From an uncultured Verrucomicrobia subdivision 3 bacterium (GTDB lineage: Bacteria; Verrucomicrobiota; Verrucomicrobiia; Limisphaerales; UBA11358): a stretch of 64,000 bases of DNA. The notes under the pieces are model-generated. The model was not told the origin of the DNA and did no database searches. It saw only the letters and a program-made list of their open reading frames with translations. Location: the NCBI GenBank assembly GCA_903922735.1, contig CAIXUZ010000011.1:103474-167473 (forward strand), written 5' to 3'. Positions 41,360 through 50,300 of this stretch are shown in pieces (position 1 is the stretch's first letter; each line of letters opens with the position of its first letter). The position numbers and the translations under genes were made by a program.

Positions 41360-44300
41360 ATTTAGACATGAAATCCCATTCCTACTCCAAGCGCGGCATT
41401 TGTCGCCAGCTTTGCTGGTGGACGCTGGTTTTGCTGACCCCATTCGGCGCGCTGTCGGCGCGTGCGCAGTCTGTTTCCGGGACCGTCACCACCGCCGCCA
41501 TCACTGACGCGCAGACGATTAGCCTGTATTCCAGCGCGACCGTCAGTGCGGGGGCCACGAATTGGCTGACCGTCGTCGTCTCCCTTTCACCTGTGAATTT
41601 GGGCGGTCTTTCTTCGGTTTTCACCAACCTGATTCAAAAAAGCATTTCCGGGACGAATGCTATTTACGGTATTGACCCTACGAATGCGGCGCAAGCCGGT
41701 TCAATTTTGCAAAGTTTGGTTTTCACGCCGACCAATAATTATATTCCCGTGCCGTTTGGTTCCAATGCGGTGCTGAAGGTCTATGCAGTGGATGCGTTCA
41801 ACAACTATTCACCCACCCAAACCACCGTCATCCAGATTACCGCCGCGAATGACGCGCCCCAGCTCACCACATCCAATCGGGTCAATATCACTGACCAGCA
41901 GACGACCAATCCGTTTACCGATGTCATGGTGGTGGATCCGGACAACTTGGGTTTGCAGCCGCAGACCGTCACGGTGACCTTGTCCAATACAAACGGTTTT
42001 TTGGTGGTCGGTTCCAGCGGATTTGTCAGCAACAGTCTGGCTTACAAATTGACCAACGCGACGCCGGATTCCATCAGCAATGCGATGAGTGCGCTGGTTT
42101 ATCAGCCGATTAACAACCTTTTCCCAGTGGGTCAGTCCTTCACCAACGTGTTCACTATCACCGATTCCGACGGCTATGCCGCTCCGGTGGTCAACACGAA
42201 CGTCCGTGTGGTGGTTTATTCCACCAACGATGCCCCCATCGTCGCGGGCAGCGGCACGGCCAACATTACCGACCAGCAGACGACCAATCCGTTTGTGAAC
42301 GTCACGGTCACGGATCCGGATGAATCGGGCCGGCAGTTGCAGCAGTCGGTCACGGTGACACTGTCCAATACGAACGGCTATTTGCTGGTGACCAACAGCG
42401 GGTTTGTGAGCAACAATCCGACGACCTACGTGTTCAACACGCCCGCGAATCCAGCAGTCGTCACCGCAGCGTTGCAAAAATTAATCTATCAGCCGATCAA
42501 CAACCTGTTGCCGGTCGGGACCTATGATACCAACGTGCTGACCATCGTGGATTCCGACGGTTATGTGTTCGTGACCAATGCGAGCCTTAGCGTGGTGACT
42601 TATTCAACCAATGATACGCCGATTTTGGGCGGGCTGCCGGCGAATCACATCGTGGCATACACGGGCAAAACGCTGACGCCTTCGCCGTTTGCCACAACGG
42701 TGCTGTCGGATGTGGATCACAACGACAATCCGAACAATCCCAATGGCCAGGATTTGGCCTGGACGGTGACGCTGACCGGTTCATCGACGCCCGTGGGCAA
42801 TCTGCAGCTCAATTCCCAGTCGGGAACCAGCTTCGCCTTCACCAACGACCAATACTCGGCGGGCATCAGCTTGCGTCAGTTCAGTTACGTGCCGCCGTCG
42901 CAATACGTTTCCGGAACCAACTTTCTGACGATCACCATTACGGCGAATGACCGCCATGGCGGCATCATCTCCTCCAACCTCTACATTGATTTGTCGACGT
43001 TGGTGCTGCCGGTAATTTTGTCCGGCACCCAGCCCGGTCAGTTGGTTTACGACAATGGTTCAATCAACCCGTTTGCCAACGTCACCATCCAGAGCCGCAA
43101 CGGCAACCCCGTCAACCTCACGGTCAAGTCCACTAATGTCCTTAACGATGCGCAGGGGCAATTGATCAATGCCGGAAGTCTCGGCTTCTCCACCACCACG
43201 ACTTCGACAAATTCGACCTGCCGGCTTTCCGGCACGAGCTCGGCCGTCACCGCCGCTATTCGCTCACTCGTCTTTCAGCCCGTGCCCAATCGGATCGGGT
43301 CGGCCGGCTTTGACCTGGCCTTGTTCGAGATTGATTTGGACGACGGGTTGAGCACCAATCTGCCGGACTCGTCCACCACAGTAATTATTCAAGCGATCAA
43401 CGATCTGCCGCAGATGTCGGGCATCACGCCGTTGACGAGCATTCTGGACAGCCAGACGGCCACCCCCTTCGGCGGAGTTCAAATCACGGATGTCGATGAA
43501 AAGGGCCAGCAGACCAACGTTTGCCAGATCAGCTTTGACAACACGACCGGCGTGCTTACCAATAGTTCCGGCAACTCCAGTCTCCAGTTCGTGTTTGCCG
43601 GTGGGCAATACCAGTTGACCGGCACGCCGGCCAATCTGACCGCGGGCATCCGCCAGTTGGTTTTCGTTCCCACGCCTGGCTTGGCACCGGTTGGTTTGAC
43701 CACCAATACATCGTTTCAAATTGTGGTGTTTGACAACCATGGCGGCCAGATTCAGAACAACGGCACGGTCGTGCGCGTGCAATCCACGGCCGGCAACCCG
43801 ATCGTGAATTTGCCGTCACCGCTGCCGTATTCACTGATGCAGACGACGAACGTCTTCCCATTCGCCAACTCCGTCAACGTGTATGGCCAGGCTCAACCCT
43901 TCAAGCTGCTCTTGACGGTAAGCGATGTCGCGCAGGGCGATTTCACCACCAATTCCGTCGCGACCAACTTCACCAGCCTTGGTGGTGGAAAATATTTTAT
44001 GACCGGCTTGGCTACTAATATCGTGACGGCTTTACAGGCGCTTGCTTTTGCGCCCAAGACGAATTTATCAGCCGGCACGGTCATCAATTTCACCCTCAGT
44101 GTTACTAATTCGCTCACGCCGCCGGGCATCACCACGAAGCCTTACTCCATTGTGCTGCGCAATACTCGTATTTCACATATCGTCACGCAATATACGGACG
44201 ATGGCACCACCACGACGCTCGGCACCTTGCGCAACGCCATTGCCAGTGCAGGTAGCGGCGACCACATCACCTTCGATCTCGGAGCCGCCGCCACGCCGCA

Positions 44301-47300
44301 GGTGATTGCCCTCCAGGCACCCATTTACCTGAATAACGACTTGGTGTTCGACGGTCCCGGTGCCGAGCGCCTGACCATCAGCGGTGATTCCACCGGCACG
44401 GGCACGCCTACGACCCAGATTTTTGTCATTAACGCCAAGGTGACCATGAATCGCCTGACCTTTACCAAGGGCTATTCGCCCAACAACGGCGGCGCGTTTG
44501 AGGTGAACCCGAACGGAAATTTGAAATTGAGTTACTGCGCCGTCACCGATTGCCGCGCCGATCAATACGGCGGTGGCGTGGACGTGAACGACGGCGCGCT
44601 GGACGTAGAGCACTGCCTGTTCCGGGGCAACAGCACCAGTTCGCAACTGGGCGCCGGCGGCGGTGCCGTCTCGCTCTACACCGACCAGACCTGCCGGTTC
44701 ATGGATACCACGTTCGCCACCAATCGCCAAAACGCGGTGGGCGACGGCGTCTATACCGGTCTGGGCGGTGGCGCCATTTACGCCGAGCCGGACTATTTTG
44801 ACTTGCGGTTCCCGCCCTACCTGAACACTTATGTCCTGAACTGCACGTTCCACGACAACGTGGACGCCGCCGGACACGGTTCGTCCATTCGTCCCAACGA
44901 CGACAACGCCAACGTGCTCCTGCAAAACACCATCGTGGCGGACGGGCAGGGCAACAATTTGGAATTGGATTTGAGTGGTCACGTGACTTCTTTGGGCGGC
45001 AATATTTCGGATGATGCCACGCACCAGACTTATTCCAGCGGCGGCACACCGGTGAACAATTACGTGTTCCACGCACCGCTGGATTACACGAACCGTCCGG
45101 CCACGAGCCTCTTCGCCGCGCTGGCCAATAATGCCGGGCCGACGGCGACCTACGCGCTGCTCACCAACAGCATTGCCGTCAACAACGCCGTGTCCAATGT
45201 GCCGGCCGCGCCGTTCAACACCAACGTCGCGGGAGCCGACCAGCGCGGCTATTTCCGCACCAACGCATCCGACATCGGCGCGTTCGAGTTGGGCGCATCT
45301 CAGAAAATCATCATCGAGGAAATCGGCTTCAATCCAGTCAACGCCAATGACCAGTTTATAGAATTTTATGTGCCGCGCGATTCCGCTCCGCTGAACGTCG
45401 GCGGCTATCAAGTGTTGGTTGATGGGGTGAAATGCTACACATTCTCGAACCAGTTGGTGCAGCCGGGGCAGGCGCTGGTGCTGACCAAGAGTCCGACCAT
45501 CAGCCCGCCGGCGGGGGTTTTGCGGCAGACGAGCACCAGTAACTTGAATTTGACACAGGATGGCAGCGTGGTCACGGTGATGAACGCCAATAATCAAATT
45601 GTCTTCGAGGCGGATTATTTGGGCAATTTCGCTTCCACCGATACCACGGATGCCGGCCATTTGACGGCCGCCAATCAATCCGTGGTGTTGTGGCCGCAGT
45701 TCCAGGGCGTGTTCCTTCCCTACGAACGCGTGGTGACACTGGCGGGTGGCACCGATACCAACGGTTTTTCCAATCCTGGCTACGATGCCACTTACAAGTC
45801 ACTGGGCGGCGGCAACGCTCCGCCCACGGCTAATCCCGATGCGGCCATCACGGATACGCACACGATGCTGGCCGGCATTCCCGTCCTAGCCAACGACGTG
45901 GATCCCGACATTATCGACACGCTCGGTGTGGTTTGGGTGGGAACCAACTCCGTGGTGGGCGTGACCAATGCCTCGGCCGGGGTGAACAACAACGCCGTTG
46001 GCAAAAGCCTGTTAGGGGCGACGCTGTCGGTAAACACCGATGGCACCATCGCCTACGATCCCACGGGTTCGACCATCCTGCAGTCGTTGCCGCAAGGGGT
46101 GATCACCAACGATTGGTTCAAATATACGATTTTGGATTACTCAAATGCTTACGCCGGGCCAAATAGCCGTGGCAGCACCGGGACGGAGATTTCCAACAAC
46201 TGGGTCAAGGCCACCGCAACCGTTAGCGTTACGGTGGTGGGCGTCAATTCCGCGCCCACGCCGCAGAACGATTACGGCACGAACAATCCGAACCTGGCGA
46301 CCTATGCCAACCTGCCGATTGATTTCACCACCGCCACGAACGTGCTGTTGAACGACACGGATCCCAACAGCGATGACAACGGCACCACGCTCAACATTGT
46401 CGCCATCAACGCCACCAACGGTTTTGTGCCCTATCTGGCGAGCATCACCACCGCGTTGGGCGCCACTGCGGTCCTGGACATTCGTTACAACCGCAGTCAG
46501 GCGCACATCACCTACGACCCGAGTGGCTCGGCGATTCTGCGCGCGTTGAATCAGAATCAGACCACCAATGACGTCTTTTACTACACGGTGCAGGATAGCC
46601 ACGGGGCCGTGGGCACGGCGGCCATCAGCATTCTGGTGCGCGGCGTGAACAACGGGCCCGTTGCGAATCCGGATTTCCTGACCGCCGACGAGGACACTCC
46701 GCAGATCATCCCGGCATCCTATTTACTATCTAACGACACGGACGTGGACAACGCTGCCATTCTAAGCATTGCCGGCGTTTCATCGAACAGCGCCTTTGGC
46801 GCGGGAGTTCAGTTGACCAACTGCGTCAGCATCCTTGGCGCGGGAGTTTGGTTGACCAACATCAACGGCACCAATTATGTGGTTTACGATCCGACGCATT
46901 CCACCAAGCTGAACGGTCTGGCTCAGAAGGAGTTCACCAACGACTCGTTTACTTATCGCGTGACGGATCAGTGGGGCACGAACAGCTTCACGACTGTCAT
47001 GGTCACCGTGGCGGGCGTGAACGACCGGCCGGTTTCGCAGCCGGATTATTACTCCACTGACCAGAATACGCCGCTGGCCATCCCGGCTGTGAGCGGGGTG
47101 TTGAGCAATGACTATGATCCCGACGTTCATGACCTGCTCCGGGTGATTCCTTTCAGCCAAAACACGGTGACGAATTGCGACACTGGCAACAACGGCGGTG
47201 CGCCCGTGACCGTCAACGCCGACGGCAGTTTTACCTTCGACCCGCGCGTCGTCTTTGATTGGGTGAAGCAGGGCGACACGAACTACGATACGTTCAGCTA

Positions 47301-50300
47301 CGTGATGATGGATCATAGCTTGAGCATCGCCGCCGATGATAATTTTGCCGTGAACGCCGGTTCCTCCAATAACGTGCTGCCGGTGTTGGCCAACGATGTC
47401 GTGTTGTCCGCCGTAGGTGGTGCTTTCACCATCATCGGCGTTTCCGTGCCAACCAGCGGCAGCACGGTCTCCATCACCGCCTCAAACAACGCGATTGTTT
47501 ATACCCCGGCTGCGGGCTTTGTCGGCACGGAAACCTTCTTCTACACCAACGCCGACGGCTTGGGTGGCAAGGATTGGGCGAAGGTCAGCGTGGATGTGAA
47601 GGGCAATACGCTGTTTGCGGTGAATGATTCCTTCACGGTGGCCAATGGCACGACCAACGTTTTGAATCCGCTGGCCAACGACGTCATCCTTCCGGCGTCC
47701 GCCGCGAATCTCACCATCACCGCGTTGGGGACGCCGAGCCTGGGTGGCACGGTGACCCTTAACGGCACCGGTCCGAACAACACCGTCATCTATGTTCCCA
47801 GCGCCACCAATTCTGGTTCTTATGTGGAGCAGTTCACTTACACTGTCACCAGCGGCACAAATGCGGCCACCGCTACGGTGACGGTGGGCGTAATGAATCG
47901 TTCCAATGCGCTCGTGGCTAACACGGATCGCTTCACCGTCTTGGCGGGCAGCGCCAACAATCCGCTGGACGTGTTGGCAAACGACAACAATCTCTCCGGC
48001 CTCAACACGAACCTGGTTATCACCGGCTTGAGTGTGTCCGGCAACGTGCTCGGCACGGTGTCCGTCAACAACGCCGGCAATCGGCTGCTTTACACACCGC
48101 CGAACGGCATCTCCAACCTGTTTGAGTCGGTGACCTATTTCATCTCCGACGGCGCGGGCGGCACCGCGCAGGCCAACGCCACCATTCAAACCGTCTCCTC
48201 CGGCTTCGTCGCCAACAACGACTATTTCACCATCATCAAGAACAGCACCAGCAATTCCCTGCCGGTGATGGTCAACGACGTCATTCTGCCGAACCTAGGC
48301 CAGCATTTGTATATCAGCGATGTTGGATTGGGCGCCAACGCTCCGCAGCACGGCTCCGTCACCATTAGCCCGTCGCGAACGAGCCTCATTTACACGCCTT
48401 CCACCGGTTTCAACGGGAGCGACACGTTCACCTATGAAATCACCGATGGCAGTCCGGCGCGCGCCCAGGGCGCGGTCACGGTTTCCATCCTGGATTTCTC
48501 GGCGGTGCCCTCCAATCCGGACTACTACCGCGTGGCGCGCGACAGTACCAACAACGTCCTGCCGGTGCTGGCGAATGACTATACTTTGCCGGTTGAATCA
48601 GTTTCGCTGACCATCACGGCCGTGTTGACTAACGGCGTGCACGCCTATGTCGGTTTGACCGCCACCAATGCCAATAACATTTTGACTTACGTGCCGAACA
48701 CCGGTTTCATCGGCCGCGACGTCTTCAGCTACGTCGTGCGCGACAACCTAGGAAATTTGGGCACAAACCTGGTTATGGTTGCCGTCGGCGACCTCGCTCC
48801 GCGCGACGATGCCTTCAACGTGCTTTCGGACACGACCAACAACTTCCTCGACGTCCGCGCCAACGATTATCCGCTCCCCGACACCAACGCGCTGCGGCCG
48901 ATTTTCAGTTTCAGCGCACCGAGCCATGGCACGGTCACGACCAACGCGGGCGGCACGGCCCTGCTGTATACGCCGGCGCTTGGCTACGCCGGCGTGGATC
49001 AATTCACCTATCAACTCGGCGATGACACCACGGCATTCACCAATCGATACAACGCCAATGTCATCGTGACCGTTCGGCGCGCCGGTTCCGACCGCGACAC
49101 GAACACGGTGACCGTCGCCGTGGCCGGCGTGAACGACCTGCCCACCATCGTCGGCACGCAAAGCGGCTTCCATATCACCGACAAGCAGACGGTGGCACCC
49201 TTCACCAACATTGTCATCGGCGACCGCGACGAGTGCGGCTACCAGACGAATACGGTGACCGTCAGCCTGGATTTGGCTGCAAAGGGCGTGTTGCAAAATC
49301 TCGGCGGCTTCGTGAACGTCAATCCCGGCGTTTACCGGATAACGGATACGCCGCCGAACATCACGGCGTCGCTGCAGGGCTTGGTGTTCCGGCCGACGGA
49401 AAACCGCATCACGGTGCCGACCAGTGAATGGACTCGGTTCACAATCCAGGCGAATGACGGCTACGTCGTTTCGCCGGTGACCGACACCAACACGACGGTG
49501 CTGGTGACTTCCGTGGACGACGCGCCGACGATTGTTGGAACGACCACCAACAGCATCAACGACAAGCAGACGGTGCAACCGTTCTCAAGCGTGGTGGTGG
49601 CCGATGTGGACAACCTTGGCAACCAGGCGCTGATCGCGCACATCACGCTGGACCATGTGGATAACCAGTCGCTGACCAACCTCGGCGGCTTCACCAATCT
49701 GGGTGGCGGTGTCTATGTTTATGGTGCGACCAACGGATCTGTGACGGCCGCGATGATCACCACGGCGCTGCAAGGCATTGTCCTGGTGCCGACACCGAAC
49801 CACATCATCGTCCCGACCACGGTGACGACGCACCTGACTCTGGCTGTGGATGACACGTTCACCAACACCGTGATTGACGGTTCGACGGCGGTCAGCATCA
49901 CGGCTTCCAACGATGCGCCAACCATTGTCGGAACGGCAACTTACGCAATCGATGACAAGCACACGGTGAACCCCTTCGCCTCGGTGGTGGTGGCCGACGT
50001 GGACGACGATGCCCTGCAATTGCTGACCGTGCACATCGCGCTGGATCACCTCGATAATCAGTCGCTGACCAACCTCGGCGGTTTCACGCTGGTGACCAAC
50101 GGCTATTTTGTCCTGACCGCTACGCCCACAAACATCACCACCGCACTGCGCGGTATCGTGCTCGTGCCGACGCCAAATCACATCCCGGTGCCGGCCTCGG
50201 TGACGACGCATCTGTCGCTCGCGGTGGACGACGGCTTTGCGCCGACCGTGTCGAACAAATTCACCACCGTGACCATCTTCTCGACGAACGACGCTCCGGT

